This document shows, piece by piece, positions 23,808 to 32,689 of a stretch of DNA of 64,000 bases. The position numbers were made by a program, and so were the translations under genes. Source of the DNA: Tetrapyrgos nigripes. Its lineage: Eukaryota > Basidiomycota > Agaricomycetes > Agaricales > Campanellaceae. How positions within the stretch are numbered: position 1 is the first letter of the stretch; each line of letters begins with the position of its first letter. The notes beneath the pieces were generated by a model. It was not told the DNA's origin and searched no databases. It saw only the letters and a list, made by a program, of their open reading frames with translations. The stretch is from positions 225,006 through 289,005 of the forward strand of contig JAACJM010000107.1 in NCBI GenBank assembly GCA_013368315.1, given 5' to 3'.

Positions 23808-24204
23808 TGTTACAAAGGAGTACACGTTAGTACGAACGATTGTACCCAGGAGTCCACACGATGATAGTGGGAACGACTGATATTACTACAGTACCTGTTA
23901 CAAAGGAGTACACGTTAGTACGAACGATTGTACTGTAGTAATTGTAGATATAATCAGTAATAGAAATGAATAGAAATGATATAGGTACACACCCCAGGAG
24001 TCCACACGATGATAGTGGGAACGACTGGGGTATTCGGTACGAAAAGCACTGGTATATGTGAGGCGGGTGTTGAACCCGGGTTAGTGTGCCTTGGAGCATG
24101 AAAGGGTGAAAGGATCACCAATGGACGAAAGGATTAGCAGTCAAGAGAAACGGATAATAACGAAATAGGAAGTAGCCCCTATCTAGGGACTCTTATTCTT
24201 AACA
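23808..24204 (-). repeat. 3' LTR of the Copia element
   Basis: 397 bp. It contains two internal direct repeats: CTGTTACAAAGGAGTACACG-type units near 23807 and 23897, and AGGAGTCCACACGATGATAG-type units near 23849 and 23997. An inverted pair ATTACTACAGTAC / GTACTGTAGTAAT surrounds the second copy of the LTR-end unit. Confidence 0.95.
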
Positions 24205-24227
24205 CTCCCCCTGAGTCCCTAGACTCC

Positions 24228-27200
24228 TCAGCCTTCTGTCAACCCTAGTCCCTTCACAAACTTCTCGAACAATGGACGACTCAACGATTTGGTCATAACG
24301 TCAGCAACATTCTCTTGGGATGGAACGTGTCGGAATTCCAACTCTTTCTCTCGAACGGCGTCTCGGATCCATGCCCATGCTGTGTCGAAGTGCTTGGTTC
24401 GTCCGTGTTTAGTGGTGGCTTCCGTCAATGACATGGAACTCGTGTTGTCGACGTTTATCAGGAAGGGGTAATTCCTCCGCATCTCCACTCCATCTAACCA
24501 CTTCCACATCCAAATCGCCTGCTTCCCAGCATGCACCATCGAAATATATTCCGCCTCGGTTGTGGATAACGCGACGACTCTCTGCTTGGACGATGACCAT
24601 GAGACAGCTCCCCCTGCAACCAAGAATACGTATCCCATCGTCGATTTTCGGGTGGCAAGACCTTCTTCCTCTTTCACATCTGCGTGGGATGCATCAGCGA
24701 AACCTATAGGTTTGATGCCGTCCGAAGTATCTCCTTTAATACGGCGACGATATGTGATTTGGAGGTGAGCTGTAGTCTTGAGATACGCAAGGAGGTGGAG
24801 TGCAGAAGCCCAGTGGATAGGTCTAGGGTCGTTAGCGTATCGTTGTAGGAGAGATACTGCAAATGCTATGTCTGGTCTGGTTCCTTGCGAGATGTGATTT
24901 AGTGCACCGATGAGACTGTAGTAGTTCTTGTCTACCATGAAGAGTTTGTCGGAAGTAGGGATAGGATGGGGTTGGCTGTCAATAAACTCGATCCCAGGAG
25001 ATAGTGGCGTGTGCTTTGCAGCACAATCCGTCATACCAAACGCCTTCAACGTCTTCTCGATCAATGGGCGTTGGTGGAGGGATACGTCCCCGGTGTCCTC
25101 ATGAATCCTAACAGTCATCCCTAATACCACATCAGGTTCTCCATAGTCCCTGAACTCAAATTGCTCCGCAATCTCCTTCCGCGCTCTCTTTCCATCCTCT
25201 TCCGTCGTTGAGACTCCCGTTACATCGTCCGTGTAGGTAACGGTGATAGTGCTACCAAGGGGTGTGCGTCGGTATCGTACACAAGGGTCAGCTGGGTTTG
25301 ACCTAAAGCCGAGCTCTCGGTATCGTTCATCGAGGAGCTTGTACCAATTATTCCCAGCATCCATAGACCCGTAAATGTTGATATTCATTAGAAGCACAGT
25401 GTCGTTTCCATCGCGCAAAGAGTATCGCTCCTGAAAACCCTCAGGTAGTGCCAAATAATTAACACCCTGTGGTCTCGCATTCAGGTATGCTCCGGTGAAG
25501 TCCCCAGACCAGAGATCCATTCCTTCATAAGCGGCGATGGCAATAGCAAACCTCTCCGACTCATATCTCGCCACTATCGCCCAAGTGTCATCATAATGGA
25601 TCCCTTTGACCTGGTCGTACCCCCTGACTACCAGTCTCGCTCTCCTTTCAGTAATCTTCCCATTTCCGTCCAATCGTAACGCATAAACCCATCGAGTTGT
25701 AATGATTTTCGCATCTCGGGGCCTCTGGACTGGAGTGAATGCCTTTCGGGAGTCAAGCTTTGCAAGTTCCTTCTCCATAGGCTTCATCCATAGGTCGGGA
25801 CGTTCCATCGCTTCGTTGTAGGAGTGGGGTACCCATGTGTTATCGGGTTCAATAACTTCGTCGAGCTGAGCTTTCAGGGCAGTTGGAGAATCTTCTTCGT
25901 CATACTCTGGCAATAACTCTCTGTCTTCCTCACTGTCTCTCGTCCAGTCTTCACCTCTGTCATGAGCTTCTTTTTCTCGATCCTCGTATTCTTTGGATTC
26001 GATGAATTGTTGGGTTAGATTGCGGGATCGAGCGGATGAACGGGTAGGAGCGGTTCCCCAGATCTCAGCCTGTGTCCGACGAGTTCGTTTTTCTGGTGCT
26101 TTGGGCATCAACTGGGTTTTTTCGTTGTTTGTGGGGTTCGATGGAGAAGATGGAGTTGGCGGCGTTGAGTCGGGGATCGAGTCAGTGATCGAGGGTACGG
26201 ATTTCGGGGTTGGTGCCAAAAATAGTATATCCTCATTCTCCCCCTCCAACTCCGAAGTCCAATGACCTCCCGGCTTTTCAAACGCCACATCACTCGTACG
26301 GTAGATCTCGTTGCTTTCCCATCTCTTCACAACATACACTTTCCTGCCATCATAACCGACCATTTGACATTTGAAGCCTCTCGCATCCAACTTTCCACGT
26401 CCAGTCTTCGCAGGGATGTGGGCAAAGCCTATACTGCCAAATGGAACGAGGTGAGAAACATTTTGACGTTGTCCAGTCCATTTTTCCTCAGGTACGATCC
26501 CTTTTGTGTTTGGGAGAATGTTCTTGACATATATATAGGTCGACATCGCCTGACCCCACCATTGTGCAGATAATCCTGCATCAAACAGCATTGCTCTAGT
26601 ACCATTTAACATGGCTCCTATCCCTCGTTCTGCTACTCCATTGGATGGTGAAGTGTAAGGGGCGGTAAACTCATGAATGATCCCATGGCTTTCGACCCAC
26701 GCTTTGAAGGCATGAGACCTCCATTCAGGTGCGTTGTCGGTTCGAATCCTCTTCAGTTTCCTTCCCGTCTGAGTTTCTGCAGTAGACCTTCGCACTTCTA
26801 ACTTCTCGACCAACGTCAACGCCGTTCTATCCTTCAGGAGGTCCACCGTGTCTCTCGACGTCCCCGCATCAGACCCGAATAATGCGTATAAATTTCCACC
26901 GATGGACATCACCTGCGCAGGCCCCCATATGTCTAAATACCATCGGAAATTTGCCTCTGTCACCACCTCAGTACTCTCGGGATGATGTTGCTTGTCTGTA
27001 TGGGCTCGTTTACAATCTTCGCAGGTTCCCATCTTCTTCCTCGCCCCTTTAACTTCCGGAACACCATCAACGAGCCCTGACGCCATTTCAATGCGCTCGG
27101 GCATGATATGGCCACCCGCTCGGTGAAGGAAACGAATGTCGGCGGGTAGTTGCGCTGCGAGAGCGGTGTTTGGGGTATGAGGAACTAGTTTCGCATCCAT

Positions 27201-28673
27201 CACGTACACGCCACTGTTTAAGATGGCTTCGAATTTCTCTTCTCCACTCGTGTCCTTGAAGATCATTCGTCCCTTCCCCAATAACGCTGTCCATCCCAGC
27301 TTATCCAGAACACCAGTTGACAAGAGATTATTAGATATGCTGGGGGCGTGATATGCATTTCGGAATAGGAGGTGGTATACAACTCCATTGTGTACCATTT
27401 CGACTTTTACATCTCCCTTCCCCACAATATCAAACTGAGCATCCTCATGGGAAGATCCTCCTTTGTCATTGTGAGAGGTGTAGGTGTGGAAGTAGGATCG
27501 TTGCTTGAAGAAGTGATGTGTAGCACCAGAATCTGCGATGATACGGATAGGTAATTTATTGGGTAGGCGTGTCGGGGTCGATAGGCTGGTGGATAAGGCC
27601 AGGATCGATGGGGAATCATCGGACGATGGGGACGAAGAAGCAGATGTATTATTTGCCACAGGTATTTTTACGTCTTTCTTCCCTTTCCACCACGCTGGAT
27701 ATTGACCTTGCTTTCCTCCACCTTCACGAAAGCAGTTATCGATGGTATGTCCACGGCGTTTGCAATTCGAGCAAAGGAGATCTGGGTTGGCTGGCCCTTT
27801 CTTCGACGCCTGCAAGGCTTTCACCTTCTCCGTCAACTCCTCAACTTGGGTTTGTAAAGCCTTTGTCTTATCTAACCCATCTATCCCAGTCTCTCCTCCA
27901 CTTCCTCCCATCAGACGTACGTGTTCTTGTAATCTCCCTGCAGCGACGTTGAATGTGACCGAAGGATCAGTGAGTAGGGCGCCCACTGTGGGAATCCATT
28001 CAGGAGTACGAGGGAAGGAATCGAGGAATAGAGTTAGGAACTGAGGGTCTTCGATCTTGGCCCCTACATCGGTAGCTTGTTTCCGTAGAGTTCTGAATTT
28101 CACCATATACCCATTATCCCCTGTAATGTCCCCTGCAATATATCGACAGCTTCGCAATGCATCCTCTCGCCTCTGTCGAGCCAAATGGCTTACCAACGTA
28201 TATTCCTTCTGCAAGAACTCCCATAACTCGTGTGACTTTTTCCCTTCAGGGAAACCAAGCGAATCGGGATTTTTGACGTTGTCCCAGATCGTGAGGTACA
28301 CGACAGATTCGCGGATTTCGTACTCGAGGTAGTTCGGAGTCTTGCTACTGATAGGAGTAGGGGAGATTGTGTCGAAATTAGACGGTTCGGTGGGTATGGT
28401 TATTTGCCCTTCCCAATATAAATGAAGGCCCTTGAGTTTCGCTCGCCTCAACATCGACGCTGCCCAAGAAACGTAATTTTCGCCATTGAACTTGGCATCC
28501 TCCGGCAATTCCTGGATTGTGGTGTAGTTGCTGGGGTTGCCGATGGGACTGGGATTGTTGGTGCTAGACATTGTCGAGATGTGAGAATTCGGTAGTGTAA
28601 ATATAGACGCGATGTATAAGGAATCAAGGTCTTCGAAGTTGGTCGTAGGGAATAGGTCTTCTGCCGTTGACAT
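24228..28673 (-). CDS. gag-pol: Copia Gag-Pol polyprotein, intact
   Basis: The single frame of 1481 residues carries, in order, a Gag core (EDAKFNGENYVSWAASMLRR), a zinc knuckle CSNCKRRGHTIDNC (about 302), aspartic protease IADSGATHHF (about 379), and a pre-integrase HxxC region (about 515-545). The integrase has Asp in WYLDIWGP (about 579), Asp in RTDNAPEW (about 646) and Glu in GVAERG (about 683). The reverse transcriptase (about 985-1230) has active site YTDDV. RNase H has FADASHAD, the Glu in TTEAEY and the ADVMTK tail. The order protease-integrase-RT-RNase H defines Ty1/Copia. YTDDV instead of the commoner YVDDM is an unusual but acceptable variant. Gag and Pol share one frame with no shift, so processing must rely on the protease. 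Confidence 0.95.
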   Translation of the reverse strand: MSTAEDLFPTTNFEDLDSLYIASIFTLPNSHISTMSSTNNPSPIGNPSNYTTIQELPEDAKFNGENYVSWAASMLRRAKLKGLHLYWEGQITIPTEPSNFDTISPTPISSKTPNYLEYEIRESVVYLTIWDNVKNPDSLGFPEGKKSHELWEFLQKEYTLVSHLARQRREDALRSCRYIAGDITGDNGYMVKFRTLRKQATDVGAKIEDPQFLTLFLDSFPRTPEWIPTVGALLTDPSVTFNVAAGRLQEHVRLMGGSGGETGIDGLDKTKALQTQVEELTEKVKALQASKKGPANPDLLCSNCKRRGHTIDNCFREGGGKQGQYPAWWKGKKDVKIPVANNTSASSSPSSDDSPSILALSTSLSTPTRLPNKLPIRIIADSGATHHFFKQRSYFHTYTSHNDKGGSSHEDAQFDIVGKGDVKVEMVHNGVVYHLLFRNAYHAPSISNNLLSTGVLDKLGWTALLGKGRMIFKDTSGEEKFEAILNSGVYVMDAKLVPHTPNTALAAQLPADIRFLHRAGGHIMPERIEMASGLVDGVPEVKGARKKMGTCEDCKRAHTDKQHHPESTEVVTEANFRWYLDIWGPAQVMSIGGNLYALFGSDAGTSRDTVDLLKDRTALTLVEKLEVRRSTAETQTGRKLKRIRTDNAPEWRSHAFKAWVESHGIIHEFTAPYTSPSNGVAERGIGAMLNGTRAMLFDAGLSAQWWGQAMSTYIYVKNILPNTKGIVPEEKWTGQRQNVSHLVPFGSIGFAHIPAKTGRGKLDARGFKCQMVGYDGRKVYVVKRWESNEIYRTSDVAFEKPGGHWTSELEGENEDILFLAPTPKSVPSITDSIPDSTPPTPSSPSNPTNNEKTQLMPKAPEKRTRRTQAEIWGTAPTRSSARSRNLTQQFIESKEYEDREKEAHDRGEDWTRDSEEDRELLPEYDEEDSPTALKAQLDEVIEPDNTWVPHSYNEAMERPDLWMKPMEKELAKLDSRKAFTPVQRPRDAKIITTRWVYALRLDGNGKITERRARLVVRGYDQVKGIHYDDTWAIVARYESERFAIAIAAYEGMDLWSGDFTGAYLNARPQGVNYLALPEGFQERYSLRDGNDTVLLMNINIYGSMDAGNNWYKLLDERYRELGFRSNPADPCVRYRRTPLGSTITVTYTDDVTGVSTTEEDGKRARKEIAEQFEFRDYGEPDVVLGMTVRIHEDTGDVSLHQRPLIEKTLKAFGMTDCAAKHTPLSPGIEFIDSQPHPIPTSDKLFMVDKNYYSLIGALNHISQGTRPDIAFAVSLLQRYANDPRPIHWASALHLLAYLKTTAHLQITYRRRIKGDTSDGIKPIGFADASHADVKEEEGLATRKSTMGYVFLVAGGAVSWSSSKQRVVALSTTEAEYISMVHAGKQAIWMWKWLDGVEMRRNYPFLINVDNTSSMSLTEATTKHGRTKHFDTAWAWIRDAVREKELEFRHVPSQENVADVMTKSLSRPLFEKFVKGLGLTEG

Positions 28674-28734
28674 AGAACGGTGTAATCAGTGAGTCGCTCT
28701 CGTTGAATGATATCGTGTGTATGTGCACAGTTTT

Positions 28735-28754
28735 AGAGCGCGGGGCCCATAACC
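28735..28754 (+). promoter_or_regulatory. Primer-binding site matching the initiator tRNA-Met anticodon arm
   Basis: Directly inside the 5' LTR (element reads on -), the + strand shows GCGGGGCCCATAACC. This is the anticodon stem-loop sequence of initiator tRNA-Met (GGGCCCAUAACC), not a tRNA 3' end. It fits priming by a tRNA half-molecule, as established for Drosophila copia. Confidence 0.65.
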
Positions 28755-29150
28755 TGTTACAAAGGAGTACACGTTAGTACGAACGATTGTACCCAGGAGT
28801 CCACACGATGATAGTGGGAACGACTGATATTACTACAGTACCTGTTACAAAGGAGTACACGTTAGTACGAACGATTGTACTGTAGTAATTGTAGATATAA
28901 TCAGTAATAGAAATGAATAGAAATGATATAGGTACACACCCCAGGAGTCCACACGATGATAGTGGGAACGACTGGGGTATTCGGTACGAAAAGCACTGGT
29001 ATATGTGAGGCGGGTGTTGAACCCGGGTTAGTGTGCCTTGGAGCATGAAAGGGTGAAAGGATCACCAATGGACGAAAGGATTAGCAGTCAAGAGAAACGG
29101 ATAATAACGAAATAGGAAGTAGCCCTATCTAGGGACTCTTATTCTTAACA
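28755..29150 (-). repeat. 5' LTR of the Copia element
   Basis: 396 bp, the partner of 23808-24204, lacking one C. It should contain the element promoter. Confidence 0.95.
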
Positions 29151-29155
29151 TATAC

Positions 29156-29829
29156 CGACTGAGTTTCCAGGTGAGCGCCTTGAAGTTTAAGCGCTCGTTT
29201 AAATTAGTTCAAAACGGCACCTTTCTTTCTTTCAGGCTGCTCGACCAACAGGCATCACATCAGTGCAGGCGAGAATTAGCGACAATCCTTTTGATAGACT
29301 GATTCTGACTTTTTGCAAATCTAGGTCATCTAATCATGACGAAAGGAAAATGGGACGCAACTGAAAGCTTGACCGAGCTTCATCTTTGATTTTCCACTGA
29401 TTGTCACCGGTCACTGTTGTACCGTGCGTCATTCCAACATCAGAGCTCCTCCTTACAACTTTTAATACTATGCCTGCGGAAAGCCAGATCTCGGAGATAC
29501 TTGGTGTTAATCGGCTCAGTCTTCTCCGAAAACTTGGGGAGCGCTTAATCAGTACCGTTGACTAACGTCCGGTGGCTCTCTCCACTGAGCTCGGAGGCCC
29601 CCACTTGTTGATGCAGAGAGCGAGGTATGAGCATTAGCGTACCAGCTTGTCTATGCGAGATTGGTTCAATGACGGACGGAAAGGCAAAGGATCCTATCAT
29701 TGCCGTCAAGCCCGCAGAAACAGGCCTGGCCTCGCAGGAGTATATAATGTGGACAGTCACTGGCTGCCTTTGTCTACTCATCCTCTCTTCCAGTCTTTTA
29801 TTCTCTCTCAACCGTCGACTCTCATCTAC
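29156..29829. other. Intergenic upstream region of the acyltransferase gene
   Basis: No gene. A TATATAATG box at 29741 lies about 89 bp before ATG 29830 and is a plausible core promoter element. Confidence 0.45.
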
Positions 29830-31952
29830 ATGGCTACACCCACCGAAAAAAACTTGACGGCTCGCCTCCAGCCACAGCTGCCGGCTTCGAATATCGAGTT
29901 CATCTTATCTCCCGACCGTACACAATTTATCAGACGCGTATCTGGCAGGGAAAGGATGTCGGCGTGTAGCACGTGAGTGATGGCTCTATTTCAACATCGT
30001 CGGTCAGTCCTAACTGCCTTGCCACAGTGCTTACAGTTGCGGCGACATGCATATGTACGCATCTGTTCACCTCACTTTCAACCAACCTGTTTCCCAGCAA
30101 GAGCTCCAGGTCTATGCTCGAGCTGCTTGGATGAAACTACGTTATCAGGCTCCCTGGATTGCTTATCGTTGCAGTACTCTCGAGCACGATCCCCAGCCAA
30201 ACTCGTGGTACTACTCCTACGACGTCATTGGCCCTAAGTCCAAATGGACGCCTAATGGACTGAAGGTCCTTGAAGCATGGGGTAACCAGACTATCATATT
30301 CCGTCCTGAACTCTTCACGTTTGAGGAGTGGCAGGATGAGATCAGGGAAGTGTATTGGCTTCCTGGTGATAGTCATTTCGGGATGGAGCTACACGCTTGC
30401 AGAGGCGTCAATGACAAAAATTGGTTCTTCCAGTTGGTGACCTTTCTCTGATACTGTCTGACGGTTCTGAACGAAGATCTCTTCTCTTTTACAGTCTTGC
30501 TGCTCCGCATTTAACGACCGACGCGAGAGGGCTTATGTCTGTCAGTGACATGTTCTACAAACTTCTTGCGAAGGAGATGCAGGTTCGTCGCTTACATCTG
30601 GTTTTCTATCCAAGAGCTCAAGACGTTGTCCAGGACTCAAAGAAGGCAGGTTACGTTTCCTATCAAAATCTCCGGTGGGGCGAAGAGGTCAGTCGACTCG
30701 CTCCAGCCCCTTCGGCCCTCGTCCCTGACGTCGGTGAGGATATCGTCATGAACCCTGACCCATCCACGAAGGTAAGCAAAGCCGGATTATTACTCTACTC
30801 GACATAATTTATACTAATCCTCGACCTCGACCCCGATTCCAGCTCCAATTCAATAGACAACCATTTAAATCTCAGACCATCCCAAGTTCTCCGGAAGTAA
30901 AGAAACAGACAGCACGGGGACAAACAGTCATGAACAAAGTCGTCCTTTCGCGGTCGGAAACCCAAGCCATCGCCTTGGCGTGTAGCAAGGTCAAATGTAC
31001 CCTGACAACATTGGTCAACTCCATTTTGATTTTGGCCGATGTTGAGAGGACGTTGAGCACACTGTATGCGGATGCGAGGGTGCAAGATCATCGTTCCCAG
31101 TCCCAATCATTGTCAACTTTGGTGGAAGAAAATTGGCAGAAATCGGAGGTTTGGCTTCTCCCGGCCAACCCAGTGGATATGGTACGTCTTTCGTTGATGT
31201 TTTCGCCAACAATATTCTGTTGTCCTTACGATTCCCAATCATTCTAGCGTCACTTTGTTCATCCCAGAGTCCAAGCCTTACATGGGTCAACAACATCTGG
31301 AGGGCTTATCAACCTGATGGTCCCTTCCTATCACTCAATGGACGCTATTCGCAAATGCCTCAGTTTTGATTCCGAAGGAAAGGCACACAGATCATGGTAT
31401 GAAAATCCTGCCTCTTTCTGGGATTTCATGGTCAAGGATACGCAAGCATGCCTGAAATTTGGCACTAAGGTAAGTTGTCTAGCTATTTGCCACTTTCTTG
31501 GATCATCGACTAAAACCTCGCCTTCTGTCTAGCAACCTCCACACGCCTATCACAAATCCGTGGCTGTTGCAGAGTCGATTGCACCCATGATGGGCACCCC
31601 AGCTGCCGAGTCTTTCCCCAAGCCCATTGGATTTATCTCGACTTCCATTGGCCCTATGGAGCGCCTCGGTATTTACAGGGACTTCAGTCTCGTGGCACAA
31701 CAGTCGAAGATAGGTACTGACTCCGAGCCTCCCTTCCTCATGCAAGATATTGCTATCGGTGGGCGTGGGCATAATGTCACTCTTACTGTTGCGATTGTAT
31801 GGGAATTCAATGGGTCATTGGTCTTGAGCATTGTTTCATCGAAGAAGAATCAGACGGCTGAAGGTTGGGCGATATTTAACCAGTCGGTGAGGGGCGCGAT
31901 TAAGCAGATTGTAACGCGCGGAGTAGGGAAAGAAGAAAGGGCAGTGCTGTGA
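29830..31952 (+). CDS. Condensation-fold (CoA-dependent) acyltransferase-like protein
   Basis: Six exons with junctions near 29970, 30433/30495, 30771/30843, 31181/31248 and 31469/31533. The N-terminus MATPTEKNLTARLQPQLPAS is followed by a fold with WMKLRYQAPWIAYRC. An HxxxD motif in APHLTTDARGLMSVSDMFY appears once the third exon is joined. Later segments include TLTTLVNSILILADVERTL, SGGLINLMVPSYHSMDAIRK and a C-terminal NVTLTVAIVWEFNGSLVLSI, as in Tri3/alcohol-acetyltransferase-like proteins of mushrooms. Such enzymes move an acyl group from CoA to a hydroxyl of a small molecule. The donor GTTGGT of the second intron is inferred from frame. The C-terminal DFGWG-type motif was not found, so activity is uncertain. 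Substrate unknown. Confidence 0.7.
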
Positions 31953-32689
31953 TGTTGGCTTTGGGTGGGATGTTACTTGTGCTTCAACTTGTGTACACCA
32001 TGATATTCGATCTTTATTGCTACTTTATTACTACTTTATTACTGCTACTTCGCTTTACTTATCTATAACTTCGTATTTCAAAGATCCATTTTGTAACCTA
32101 CAAACTGTTTAGTGGAACGGGAATGCCTGTATGCAGAGTCCAGTTTCAATGTGTGCTTCCATAGGCTGCAAACTCTTGCCTCTTGAATAGTCTTCCTCGT
32201 CTTTTGTGTATACATACATCATCCTTTTGGTACCACACCACTCTGGGGCTTACATCCAGAAAGGTAGAGGAATTTGAGTCTCGGCAATGTACAGACCGTT
32301 CTGTCCAGAAGCAAGGAAGGGTAAGGATGGTTCAGGATGCAAGAGGCGACAGCTCACCTCAAGCTCGAGAACTCGGATTGCATGCAAAATCTCGGTTGGG
32401 AAATCCAAGAACGCGGACATCCTAGTGTGAACAAGCGTGTATAGATATTCAACATGTGTTCATCAGGGGCCGTTAACTCGTGAAGTACCATGGTCCAGGT
32501 CAGGAGAAATAGTGGTGATGGCGGAGGAGCAGACTCATATGTGTAGAAGTTTCTACCGTTGGTAACAGCATAGGAACGTCTTCTTAGGTCCCTGTAACGT
32601 CCAAGTTGTAAATACATACATAATTCAAAGTGACAGTGTCTATCGAGATTTACACATACATACTTATAGTCCAGTTCTCAACCTCCTCG
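31953..32689. other. Intergenic between convergent genes; contains a dispersed repeat relic
   Basis: 31990-32060 is a low-complexity TTTATTACTGC-type tract, probably the 3' UTR of the acyltransferase gene. 32148-32300 resembles 22160-22340. No gene. Confidence 0.4.

Larger units (their letters stand above)
23808..29150 (-). mobile_element. Full-length, very young Copia LTR retrotransposon
   Basis: LTRs of 397 bp (23808-24204) and 396 bp (28755-29150) appear identical except for one C in a CCCC/CCC run. The pentamer TATAC flanks the element (23803-23807 and 29151-29155). On the minus strand the LTR starts TGTTAAG and ends TAACA. A polypurine tract (CTCAGGGGGAG) abuts the downstream LTR. One open frame of 1481 codons fills the interior. 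All parts needed for transposition look intact, so this copy may be active. Confidence 0.95.

Noticed and set aside
24040..24090. tRNA-like B-box (GTTGAACCCGGGTTA) inside the LTR
   Set aside because: Lies in the LTR, repeated in both copies, without an A-box or cloverleaf; treated as chance.
26740..26760. GGTTCGAATCC B-box-like sequence
   Set aside because: Within the Copia integrase coding frame; explained by the protein sequence.
31300..31360. HSMDA as the acyltransferase catalytic motif
   Set aside because: Spacing is HxxD, not HxxxD. The proper HxxxD occurs earlier as HLTTD, near 30509.
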